Part shown: in pieces, positions 53,362-64,000 of the stretch
Layout: the number at the start of each line of letters is the position of its first letter
How positions within the stretch are numbered: position 1 is the first letter of the stretch
Origin: Phlebotomus papatasi
Taxonomy: Eukaryota; Arthropoda; Insecta; Diptera; Psychodidae
Direction: 5' to 3'
DNA: 64,000 nucleotides
Assembly (NCBI RefSeq): GCF_024763615.1
Contig: NC_077224.1
Location: 35,288,712 to 35,352,711, forward strand
Made by a program: the position numbers and the translations under genes
Notes under the pieces: generated by a model
What the model was told of the DNA's origin: nothing
What the model saw: the letters and a program-made list of their open reading frames with translations, nothing else
Databases searched by the model: none

Positions 53362-54540
53362 GCCAGGCCGCACGCCCTGCCGGATGTCGTTCTCTAGACA
53401 TGTTTTAAGCTACATCAGAAGCATCATCAAGAGAAAAAAAGGAATCATACAACTCTTTTTTTAATCGTTTGATTTGAATATGATTTTTTTTTAGGTTTTT
53501 GATTTATACATCAGATTTTTCATTTTGGTGTTTGATTTTTTATATATACCATATATCATGCTTCATTTCGAAAAGGTAAGACAAAAAAATTGAAAATAAC
53601 GCAATCATCCTTTGAAAAAAAAATCACTTTCATTTTCATGATCGATAAAACATTTATTAAAAAAAAGGATTCAAAAGAAAAACCATGAAAAGAATTCACG
53701 AAAATATTGAAGATATAGATATTCAGTGTCACGATTAAAATAGATGTTATAATTGTACTGAAAAAAAATGGGTGTTTAATGCCGAATGTTTTAAATGAAA
53801 AAGAAAATGTAGAGGCAAGTTTGAGACAAAGTGAGAAATATCATCCAAAATATCCCTTATTTTTAAATTTCCTATTTTTTGTTAATAATTGTATAGTGGA
53901 AAGAAAAGAAGTATAACATGATTATTTTAAGATTTAACAGATACAAATTTAATTTTAGCACTCCTGCATTAAACTAAATAGGACTATCAGCTGAATGTGA
54001 AAATCCCCAGAAAAGAAATGGACATGAATAGAAAGAATTGTAAAAACAAACTTTTCGATGGAATATTGTGGTTTTATGGATAATTTTTGTTTTTTTCATA
54101 ATAAGAAAGATTTAAGAAAGACCAGCATACAGTATGAATTTAAAGCCCTTTTTCAAGTGTTTTGGAAAAAAAAGAAATACTGAGATAATTACGTGTGAAA
54201 AACTTACGATAAATTTGAAAAAAAATTTTCTCTAAATTTTTGTTTTAACATGTAATACTTTCTCTTCTCCAATTGAATTAAGCTCGAGTATTGTCTTTTT
54301 AATCCTAATTAATCTTCGTAAGCGATTTTTGGGAATTTCTAGGTGTCACTTTAGTCTCTGTATCCCCAGATCAATTACAGATTTAAAAATTTGGATTTAA
54401 GAGTTCGCATTTTTATTTGCTAAGGATCCATGTTTCACCCTAATACGTAAGGTCTAGTAGTTCAGGGAATAAACAGGTCTACTACTTACGGTTCAGTATT
54501 GCTTCCATTCACTCAAACATGGGAACTGACTGGCGATATA
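53362..54540. other. 3' UTR and flank of the TMEM47-like gene
   Basis: AT-rich with many A and T runs. AATAAA at 54468-54473 is the first canonical signal I noticed. No coding content. Confidence 0.4.
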
Positions 54541-55540
54541 AACCGATTACGAAAACTAATCGACGCGATCAGCCGATGATGGCGACTGATCAACATGGTT
54601 AGCCGATAATGAAAACTGATTGGAGCGATCAGTCAATCACGGAGATTGATCCGCACGATCAACCAATTATGATTAGCGCGATCATCCCATCCTGGAGCCT
54701 AATCGGCGCGAACGACCTATGATGGACACTAATCAATACGATCAGCCGATCATGAAAACTGATTGGCACGATCAGCCAATCATAGACACTGATCGAGGTC
54801 GACCAGTCGATCATGGAGACTATTCGGAACGACCAGTCGATCATGAAAAGTAATTAGCGCGATAAGCTGATGAAGGAAACTGATCAGTACGATCAGCCGA
54901 TCATGAAAACTGATTGGCACGATCAGCCAATCATAGGCACTGATCGAGGTCGACCAGCCGATCATGGAGACTATTCGGAACGACCAGTCGATCATGAAAA
55001 GTAATTGGCGCGATAAGCTGAGGAAGGAAACTGATCAGTACGATCGGCCGATCATGAAAACTGATTGGCGCGATGAGTCGGTTATAAACAGTGATTGGCG
55101 CGATAAATCCATCATGGAGATTAATCGCAACGAACAACTTATAATGGAAATTGATCAACAAGATCGGCCGATCATGAAAACACTGACGCGATCAGCCGAT
55201 TATGGACACTGATCGAGGCAGATCAGCCGATTATGAAGACTAATCGGCACGAACAGCCAATGATGGAGACTGATCGGTACAATCAGCCTTTTATAAAGAC
55301 TGGTTGACTCGATCAGTCGATGATGGAGACTGATTAGCACAATTAGCTGATCATGAAAACTGATTGACGTGATCATCTAATTATGGGCCCTGTTCGAGCC
55401 CGATCAGCCGACCATGAAGACTAATCGGTGCGAACAGCCTGTGATGGCGACTGATCGGAACGATCGGTCATGAAAACTGATTCTCGCGATCAGTCGATGA
55501 TGGACACTGATCGACGCCAATCAGCCGATCATGTAGTTCG
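54540..55540. repeat. ~1-kb satellite of degenerate ~30-bp units (GATCAGCCGATCATG)
   Basis: Units such as ACTGATTGGCACGATCAGCC followed by AATCATAGAC repeat about 33 times. Every unit carries palindromic GATC/CGATCA words. A higher-order block of about 150 bases is duplicated at 54762 and 54913 (GATTGGCACGATCAGCCAAT). Open frames on both strands are repeat translations. Confidence 0.75.
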
Positions 55541-58500
55541 TTCAGTTTGCTCACAAGTAATGGTCATTGGACCATACTTATTCACTCCTTGTAAAATCCT
55601 AGACTAGACATATACGGTAGAACTGTAGACCGTATATTCAAGTTTTGGACCAGAACAATCTAAGATAGACTGAATTAAGTTATGTTGGCTTTCAGCAACA
55701 GACTTCTGTAGATATTTCGTTGTTGGTTGTTATGACTGACTCAAAATAGATGGAGATATTCGATCAGTGAATAAGGGACTCTTCCAACAGACAGGTCATC
55801 ACGTTCGTAGGGCATCACTTAATTTTTGCTATCCTTGACATTTTTGGTAGTTCTAAAAGTCTCAAAATAGACTCATGCTGATTCTTGAGCATACTCAGCC
55901 CGAAAAAATTTGCAGTAAATGATCAGGCTATCATGCAATGTAAGTTTATTATCAGGGATTAGACTTTCCTTGCAATAAATGTCATTTAGCTAATAATTTT
56001 TACAGCTAAAATTTACGAACTAAATATTCCCCAGGATCAGAACCTAAAGGGGCGTGGTTTGTATTTGTAAAAGAGTCGTTTAGTCACCGCCCATAAGTAT
56101 AATTATTGGGAAAATATAATTTCCATTCATATGCGAAAAGTCTTTTTTAAGGATGAGTTTAGAAAAGTTCTAAAAAACAGGTCGTAAATTTATGAAGGAT
56201 TCTGAAAAAAAATCTACTAAATTAGGATTAAAAAGACAATAGTTTAAAGGCAAATAAATAAATAAATTTCTCTCTCTTGTATTATTGAAGAAAAAAAGCA
56301 ATTACAAAACAAAGAAACTTTCTCAATACAAAATTTAAATTAAAGTATAAAAGGTGAATGAGCAAAGTTGTTAAAAAAAAGTTGTGGTCAAAATTAGATG
56401 AAATTCAAAATCGAAAATGAATATAAACACTCTCGCACAGGATTTGGGTAAATTTGACGTAAATATATTCGTTTGAGTTCTGTATTTTAATGTCTCTCAG
56501 AAATATGATTTTTGTACGGAAAATAGGAAAAAAAGGAATACGAAAACTATAAAAAAAAACAAAGTGAAGAAATAGCTAAAGACATTGCAGAGGAAAACCA
56601 GAAATCCACCAGAGAATATTTGCCCTCATTTCATATACCAAAGCTTTCACATATATCTAGCTTTTGTAATGAATTTTGTGTTTCCTATTTCAAGAGGAAA
56701 AAAAAACTTCCTTTATTGAATTACCTTTTATTTGAACTCGCACCAACATTCTTCACCAAATTCTCCTCTCCAAAATCATCAGCATGATACAAAAGTGAGA
56801 ACTTACAGTAATTTCATTGAAGGGTATTTTGAAATAAAACTTTATCCACTTGTTTTTTTTAATTGCTTAATTGTTGGTTTCTTTTAATTTCTTTCTCATT
56901 TTATCACTTATTTTCTCGAACATCACTGAGAAAGTTTGAAGGATTTTCAGAAAGGAAGAACGTTGCAAGAGGCACGAACTTTAGAAAAAAAAGAAAGAGA
57001 AAATACCATCGAGAAAAAAGAAAATAGAAAGAAAATCTTCAGTGAGAAAAGAAATCCATCAATTCACAAAAAAAGTTATCTAGCGAAGAAATTTTTAGAG
57101 ATATTGATAGAGATAGAAATCGATAAAAATTTTACCATTATTGACACATTGTGATCTAGTGAAAAACGGAGGCAGGCACGTGCGGAGTGTAATAACAAAA
57201 AAAAAAACAAGATTCAAGTAAAAACTAAATATAATTAATTAGAGGAGACGAGAATTGATAAAAAAAAACGGAGAAGAATATTGTCATATTGAAGGAAGGA
57301 AGAATTGAAGAAAAGTGAAAACAATAAGACAAAATAACTTGAACATATTAATTAAAAAAAAAAGAAGTTTTAAAAGGAAGGTGAGGAAAAACTTTAACTC
57401 AGTAAAATAGTTTTTATAATTATGATAAATTTAAAATATATATATATTATAAAAAAACGTACAGCATCTAATTAAAAAAATCTACACATTTTACAAGTTG
57501 AATTGATAAAAAAAAAGAATAGAGCAACTATTGAGACTCTTTAAAATGCATAAAAATCTAACGAAATTCTTTCATTTTTTCTGAAAGATTGTACTGCAAT
57601 TAATTGTAAAATTTTGGGGTGATAATTCCTTAAATTTGGTCAAGAGGTTATATTGGAAATGTGAGGTTAGGTTCATTCTAACCTAAAAAATAGCAACGTC
57701 TTTTTCTCATAATAAATTTTCTCAACATTTTTTTGGCTTGATATTTTAAGTATTTTCCTGGCGTTTTCAGAACATTTGAAGGACAACCAAGAAGAATGGA
57801 ATCCTGGACTATTGTATTCCATTCCTAAAATTCAAGAAACAGTTCATATGCGGAGAAATTTGACTTTACCAAACAAAAATTACATAACTTGCCAAATTTT
57901 TTTTTTTTTGATATTTTCGAGTTGCAAACCTAATGCCATAAATGTATCCTTAAAAAGAAAAAAATAGAACAAAAGAAAAGCCAAAGAGAGGTTAAGTTGT
58001 TAAGCATTAAAATGGCATAATCTTTTTCATTCAGAAATTGCAAAATTTCAAGTACAATTTTATTGTGAGGAAATTTTATTTAATTGTAAAGCATTTTTGG
58101 GGCTGAGAGATTTTTTATAGGTTATAGCATTTTGAGGTTATGTTGGCATATAAATAAGGCATGCTATGTAACCTTTAATTTCTTTCAGACAAGTTATATC
58201 AGAACATATCCCAATAGAACACAAAAAGGAACTTAATTAACTCACTTTAAATATGCTCCAGATTACTTTTTATGTTAGATTCAAAATAACCTCACATTTC
58301 GCAAATAACTTTTGGATTAAATTTGAAAATGAGCCGTAAAACTCTTTTTTACAAACAATAAAAAATGCAATGAGTTTCACGGGAAAATTGTTGGAAAATT
58401 TGGGAGAAAGAAAAACATTTCGTTTGTAGTAAACTATAAACAAAAATATCTGCAAAGGAATAATCTTCTGCAGCCATTCAATCTGGAAGAACTTCACAGG

Positions 58501-59864
58501 TTTCCACAATTTATTACTAATCCTAAAGTTTTTAATTCATTTCTCTCAAATTTTCTACCTCAATTTTCTATTTACTTTTTGAGAAATTAAACTATATCAC
58601 AAAACTTTTTCACAAAAAAAAACACACACCAAAATATCCAATTAAAAGTTAATCGAGAGACGTCGTTTTACCAAGTTTTAAATTTATTAATTAAAAGAAA
58701 ATCGAAAATTTGAAGGATAGATGAATCGAGACATTTTATAAGGAAAAAAAAAAAGCAGAAACAAGAAGTAGAAGTAGGTGCTGTAGCATTAAAGATATTT
58801 TAATCAGGATTTTAATTAACATTAAGAATGGAAAAATGCCCAATCCTTTCTTTTCTATAATAACAAACAAAAAAAAAGTCATGAATAAGAAACAATCATT
58901 CGACATGAAGAATTAGTGAAAACCGAAAATTTACTTTTACCGTATGTTACCCAATTTTTAATAAAGAGAAAGAAACAATTAATATTTAAAAATCATACAT
59001 AAATTGAGATGTAAGTTTTAGCTGTGATTCTTATGAAATAAAGAATCCCAGGTATTGTAATCCCCGGAAAGAATCTAAGGTCTTCCCTTTGACAAGAGAA
59101 TCTCGTGGGACTTCCTTAAAGGTTTGGCGGTTTGTCATCACAACAAGTTCACAAGTAGAGCTGGCCAAAATATTTTATATTTTTTATTTTGCATTCAGCG
59201 ATTCATGTGATTCCTTATGTGTACAAATTATGTTTTCGCGCTTTTAATTTTATTTATAAAATAAACTAGATATTTTTTACAAAACCACAGTAAAAATTAC
59301 AAGGATAATGGTTTGTTTATTCTTTTACCACGATTATTCTTGTATAGTTACACAAATGTGTAATTCAGAAAAACGTGTAATCTAAAAATGTGTAATATTA
59401 ATTTCGTGTAATTTTTCGTGTTAAACTGTGCAATTTGAAATAATTGACCTGAATGACGCAAGTTTTCTGGGCGAATATAATGCCTCGTGAAATCGGAAAT
59501 TCTTCGGAAAATATAAAGACACAGACAATTTTAGAGAGCCATTATGAAGTACTCGCAAATTGTATAACCCACTAAAAGGTTTGTAAAAGTTTTTATTTTT
59601 TCACAAATATTGGTCGTAACATAATCATGAATTTGACGAGTATATTTTGTACTTTTACAAACATTTGTTCGTAAATGTTTGAGAGATAAGACAGTACAAA
59701 CTTTTACGAACTTTTTATTGTGCTATACGATTTACGAGCATTTCGTAAGTTCTCAGTAGAAATTCACAAACATTTTGAAACATTTTTAATAAGCATTTTT
59801 TCTGTCCCCACATGAGATTTGGAATAAGTTACAGGAGCGCCGTGATGTATTCAAAAAAAGGGTG
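55541..59864. other. Intergenic AT-rich sequence
   Basis: About 4.3 kb. Purine-rich stretches (56,930-57,400) and A runs, no gene recognised. ORFs near 56936 and 57776 are Lys/Glu-rich translations of A-rich DNA. Confidence 0.35.
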
Positions 59865-60250
59865 GCTATACCGCAAAAGTACTTTCGCATTATTTACTGT
59901 TTACCGGTTCTCAACCGATTCACAAATCTCTCAAAAGATCCCCCAAAATAGTTTTAAAAGTAAGTATGATTGATTTTCAGATAAATTTTTTTTATCGGTT
60001 ATGAACCGGTTCATTACCGATTGAAAACCGATTGAAACCGGTTTAGTTTTGTCGGAAATTTCAAGACCTTTTCAACGACCCCAAACATGACCCCATTTGC
60101 TTGATAAATGCGCACTCTAGTGTCTTTTTAACCTTTGACCTTGAAAAACCGTTATTAGGAATGATTCAACGATATTTTCGTATATTGACGAAATGTTCGC
60201 CTGGATAATCTCTAGAACATATCCAAAAATGAAAAAAATCGATTTTGGGT
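59865..60250. repeat. Interspersed repeat family D (copy 4)
   Basis: TTACCGGTTCTCAACCGATT, GAACCGGTTCATTACCGATT, TTTTCAACGACCCCAAACAT and CTTTTTAACCTTTGACCTTG are shared with the other copies. The best-preserved copy. Confidence 0.5.
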
Positions 60251-60837
60251 AGAGTCGAATAAAAATTAATTAAATAACCAAACTGCCCATATTGCGACTT
60301 TGAAATTTGGATCTGTACAGACGAATAGACCGTTACTCACTAATTCGATCAGTATGCGTAGCATGTGTTTCCTTTTCCTGAATTTACGCGAAAAGTTTCA
60401 TTTTCGGTCTTTAACAATACAATATTGTTCCTCAATATCAGTTTTGGCAATTTTAAACACAAATGGACAAAATAACCTCGTGATTCGAATACTCTCTGCA
60501 GCTCTTGAAAAATAAATTTTCTTTGAACAAAAAGAGAACAGAAAGAATTGAAGGAAGACCACATTAAAAGTTTTTCAATTTATTATATCTATTATATATA
60601 AGAGTCTTCTATGAAAAGCTAGTGGAGCTAGAGTGCATTTAGTTTCTTTTTTGTTATATATGAGCAATTAATATATTCCTCTCCAACGAACAGTAATAAT
60701 TCTTTAAACCTTTATAAAGCTATCCTTGCTCAACAACGTCATTGATGAAATTGATTATGAAAAAGTTAATATTTTGTTCCAAATTTCAAGATAAAACTAA
60801 TAAATGATTTCTCCTGATTCTGAACGAGAATCCCAAG

Positions 60838-61054
60838 GTATCAGTTTCATTGCTTAAAAAGCTTTGCATATGTCTATTCTACTCTTTTACACACTTCTTC
60901 TTTTAAACATCACACTAAATCACTAAATAAAGTTTAATTAAGTCCAACTTTGTGTACGAAAGAGTGGGATAGGCTAATACAAATCTTTTGAGAAGGAGAT
61001 GCAAATCTTGATTTCATGAAATTATACCAATGTAAAAGGTGTGCCGGAGGCATT
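60838..61054. mobile_element. MITE family A copy (left end eroded)
   Basis: Internal TTGCATATGTCTATTCTACT and right end TGTAAAAGGTGTGCCGGAGG match family A. The left terminus is degraded. Confidence 0.45.
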
Positions 61055-61392
61055 ACCCCCAAAATTCAACTCACCGTAAAATAACATTTTATAATTAAAG
61101 ATGTCTTTATCGGAGAATATGAATCATGCTATAAAAACCGATTTAAAGATCTAAGACGAATAGATTTATCTCCAACATTGAGGGACGTAAAATACCGAAT
61201 CTTTATTATTTTTTTGCATTTAAGGTAAAGTACCCTATGTCGACCACTTAAGGATAGATTTTGTTAAAAAAAAACAGTTATAATTTGTATTTTTTGATAG
61301 GGTTTTTACCTAAAACTATAGAATAGATCTTTATCTATCTAATTCTGAACTTCATTTAGCCATAATATAATTTAAAATTATAAAAAAAAAAA

Positions 61393-62406
61393 TTAACTCT
61401 TTCCGGACCACAACATATCCAGCGAACGAATTTCAGTAAAACTCACTTTATTGTAAGTCTTAGTGGTCAAATATGATACTTTTGTAGAAAAAGAATTTTC
61501 TCCGCCTCTGGGAAATTGGAAAACTCATGGGAACTCTCGTCCCCAAAAGAACGAAAAGGAGACAAACTTGGACAAATTTCAATTTTCCAAAAGCCAATAA
61601 TATCAATTTTGTGAATTATTTTTGCGTGTCAAATGACTCCTTTACAATGTTGATCACTAAAACAAGAAGAAATATTGACCATTATCTTGTGGGATGTCCA
61701 GGAAGTGCTAAAAAAAGACACCTAGCTCCTGCTTGCCAACAGATTCCTCATAACACTTTAACACACATTTCTCTCAACACGATGTTATTGCAGACACATT
61801 AAGTTTTCTCAAGAGCCAAAAAAAACACTTCCTGGACAATCAGAATTCACCAAAATCTGGAAGAATAGGAAAAACTTCCCTGAAAGCAATCTCCCTCGCT
61901 GCCAAATGTCAAAATTATCGGGCATATTGGCAAAAATTTCGCTCCCGCTTGGAATTTTCTTACAAGGTTTTGGTGTCAAAAGCAAATGGCGGCCATTGGC
62001 GGGATAACCTTACATTTGACCTCTAGATTTTTGCGGACGAGAGTTCCCATAAAGTTTGAACAAGTTTTTTGAAAATTTAAGAAAAACATATTTTTCGAAT
62101 TTATGCAATCTGTAATTGTTAGTTATCATACTTATTGACCCCGAGAGGTTTTTCCTTATTCGGGTCTAGAAATATCAAAAAAGTCACAATATCTGCAAGG
62201 AAGCAGAAAATCGAAAATTCACGATTTTTGACCAAGAATATCTTAGCTCAGGAGTTAATTGGGATCCTGCAAAAAATATCCTAGATTTGGACATCCTTAT
62301 AGTTTGTACTTATCCAGAAGAATCGGATTTTTATCGATTCTAGATAATCTAAAAAAAATGTTTTTTCCATGGGTACCCAGTGTCCCAAAGGAGACGAAAG
62401 AGTTAA
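61393..62406. mobile_element. TTAA-flanked element, CTCTTTC ends (copy 2)
   Basis: Same orientation and almost the same sequence as 8694-9719: TTAACTCTTTCCGGACCACA at the left, GGAGACGAAAGAGTTAA at the right. The ORF at 61527 corresponds to that at 8828, but its end differs through an indel, so the protein is not conserved. Confidence 0.7.
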
Positions 62407-62815
62407 ATGTCTCAAAAATGCAAAGTGTTCCTCTATTCGACCACTTCAATATCAGTGTAACCTCTACTCGACCGCATGGGGTTCCTCTACTCGACCATCC
62501 ATCTTTCCTTAAAATTAAATAAACCACAAAACTATAAACATAAAGTAACTAATTTAACTTAGGCTTTTTGTATACTTCACGGATAACACTTAAAATTAAG
62601 AATTCATTAAAATAAAATAAGTAAATACACTTTTAGGAATTGTTGCAAAATAGAACAATATTTCAGTGAAAAAAAGCTTCACTTTACTATGATTCGTAGA
62701 CTGGTCGAATTGTGGAACACCATATTTGAAATACACCTTCAATTTTAAGACCCAAAATTAATATTTAACTTAATCATAGAACTAAAATTTATGCACAGTA
62801 ACATAGATAAAGTCC

Positions 62816-63669
62816 TTAACCCTTTAACGACGAGACAGTTTTCGCGGACCGAAAATCAGCAATAAAAATGAAACGGATAAACAAAATCAATAAAACGTCT
62901 TACATCTAAACTTAAAAAATCCAACAGATTCTGATTCCGTGCATTTTTTTCACCTATGAGCAATAGGGACAAAATTAGCCTAATAATTTAAGTAATTTTT
63001 CTGACAATTCCAATGAATGATAATTTTCACTCTAATGAAAAATATTATGTTTGAGTATTGTAGTTTATATTTAAAAAATGGTTTTGCTTAAAAAAAATTG
63101 GAAGTATAAAAAATAATTAAAATTAATTTTCATTACGAGAATTTAAAAATTCGTCATTTTTTAGCTTAAAAAATTACTATATAACAAATAGCTGGACACT
63201 GGTAAAAATAAAAGTGTCAAATTGACCCTTTTCCAAAGGATGGATCATATTTGACTCTTTGAAAGGGTCACCAGGAACCCTTCGAAAGAGTCACGGTTTT
63301 GACATCTATTTAATTCCGGAATAAACGAATAAAAAAACAATGAAAAAGTGATCTTTGGTGTTCGCTCAGATGAGAGAAATATGATATCAGTAATAAGTTT
63401 ACAATAAAAAATGATTATTCGTGATAAATGTGCATACTAAATTTTAAGTGATACAAAAGTGAACCTTTCAAAGGGTCAAATACGATCCATCCTTTTGAAA
63501 AGGGTCAATTTGACCCTTTTATTTTTACCAGTGGAGACTTGCAAAAATTATCCTAGATTCCTTCAATCTTCTACTTTGCAAAAACTTACAAACATAAGGG
63601 GAAAATAACTTTAGGAAAAATTATTTTCTTTATGGGACACCGGTGTTCCAATCGTCCTTAAGGGGTTAA
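62816..63669. mobile_element. Third TTAA-flanked element (CCCTTTAACGACGA ends) with nested MITE
   Basis: Left TTAACCCTTTAACGACGA, right TCGTCCTTAAGGGGTTAA: about 15 of 18 terminal bases are complementary, with TTAA on both sides. 854 bases, no transposase. It contains the hairpin element 63197-63533. Confidence 0.6.
63197..63533. mobile_element. Nested 337-bp MITE (CACTGGTAAAAATAAAAG ends)
   Basis: CACTGGTAAAAATAAAAGTG plus TCAAATTGACCCTTTT at the left is repeated inverted at the right. The terminal repeats run to about 75 bases, including GATGGATCATATTTGAC. GGGTCAAATTGACCC is itself palindromic. Confidence 0.65.
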
Positions 63670-64000
63670 CTTGCGATTCTTTAAGGGTAATAATTGAAAT
63701 AATTCCTTAAGAAAAAGTCAGAGATATCAAGAAGCATGCCATAATTTACTGGAAAATTGCGATTTTTTATTAAGGCGTCTACACATTGGGAGCAATTTTC
63801 GTCAAAAATTGCGATTTTGACAGAAATTTGACGTTTCCCCCTACACTGCAGGGAATTTCCTTCAAAAAAGCTATTTTTGACAAAAATTTCTCCCAATGTG
63901 TAGAGGCCATGCTTCGCATTTCATGCTTCGCATTTTTATTATTTTTTCAGTCTTTAATGGTCAATTTTTACAAATTTCCAACTGACTCGTAATGAAATAA
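63670..64000. repeat. Hairpin-rich repeat at the right edge
   Basis: GTCTACACATTGGGAGCAAT near 63778 and its complement ATTTCTCCCAATGTGTAGAG near 63887, with AAAATTGCGATTTTGAC-type inner words, form an inverted repeat of about 130 bases (63778-63906). Confidence 0.5.

Noticed and set aside
54659..55212. Repetitive ORFs on both strands (DWSFRIVS / DRPIMKTDWRD units)
   Set aside because: They come from the ~30-bp satellite (a multiple of three) and have no start context or family resemblance.
56936..57154. 72-codon Lys/Glu-rich ORF
   Set aside because: Translation of A/G-rich intergenic DNA; composition explains it.

Overview
The window is eukaryotic nuclear DNA, AT-rich, with spliced genes (GT-AG introns from about 60 bp to 13 kb) and very many small inverted-repeat DNA transposons. 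The proteins read most like insect orthologues. A dipteran, perhaps a sand-fly-like or other nematoceran fly, is my inference; nothing in the window fixes the species. No operons, CRISPR arrays or bacterial signals are present.

Six protein-coding genes can be assembled exon by exon. (1) The 5' part of glutathione synthetase lies on the minus strand (5907 down to 5118, continuing off the left edge). (2) COP9 signalosome subunit 4 (CSN4, minus, 11585-10152, complete). (3) RNF121-type membrane RING E3 ligase (minus, 12981-11839, complete). (4) Apoptosis-inducing factor AIFM1 (plus, 18166-24118, complete). (5) A POGLUT2/3 (KDELC-type) protein O-glucosyltransferase ending in RDEL (minus, 25755-24182, complete, tail-to-tail with AIF). 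(6) A TMEM47/VAB-9-like claudin-superfamily membrane protein (plus, 29760-53361), whose five coding exons are spread over almost 24 kb. A short ORF for a possible secreted peptide is at 15478.

Layout: 1-5.1 kb is GSS intron filled with MITEs. 5.1-5.9 kb holds GSS exons. 6.9-9.7 kb holds two TTAA-flanked (piggyBac-like) elements, the first carrying a decayed piggyBac transposase. 10.1-13.0 kb is a compact two-gene block (CSN4, RNF121). 13.4-17.8 kb is a block of transposons. 18.2-25.8 kb holds AIF and POGLUT2, with a rotten non-LTR retrotransposon in the last AIF intron. 26-29.7 kb is intergenic. 29.8-53.4 kb is the TMEM47-like gene. Its introns hold foldback/minisatellite elements, long palindromes, a tRNA-headed insertion, nested MITEs and an interrupted Tc1-like transposase. 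54.5-55.5 kb is a degenerate ~30-bp satellite. 56-64 kb is intergenic with two more TTAA elements.

The genes are unrelated housekeeping genes (redox, protein turnover, mitochondria, ER glycosylation, junction/membrane). The most distinctive content is the transposon layer: three different TTAA-flanked families, at least four TA-flanked MITE families, one TTA-flanked (Harbinger-like) element with an empty-site paralogue, and a foldback family whose arms are amplified into minisatellites. Exon boundaries come from reading frame, splice consensus and recalled family sequence; no alignment was run.
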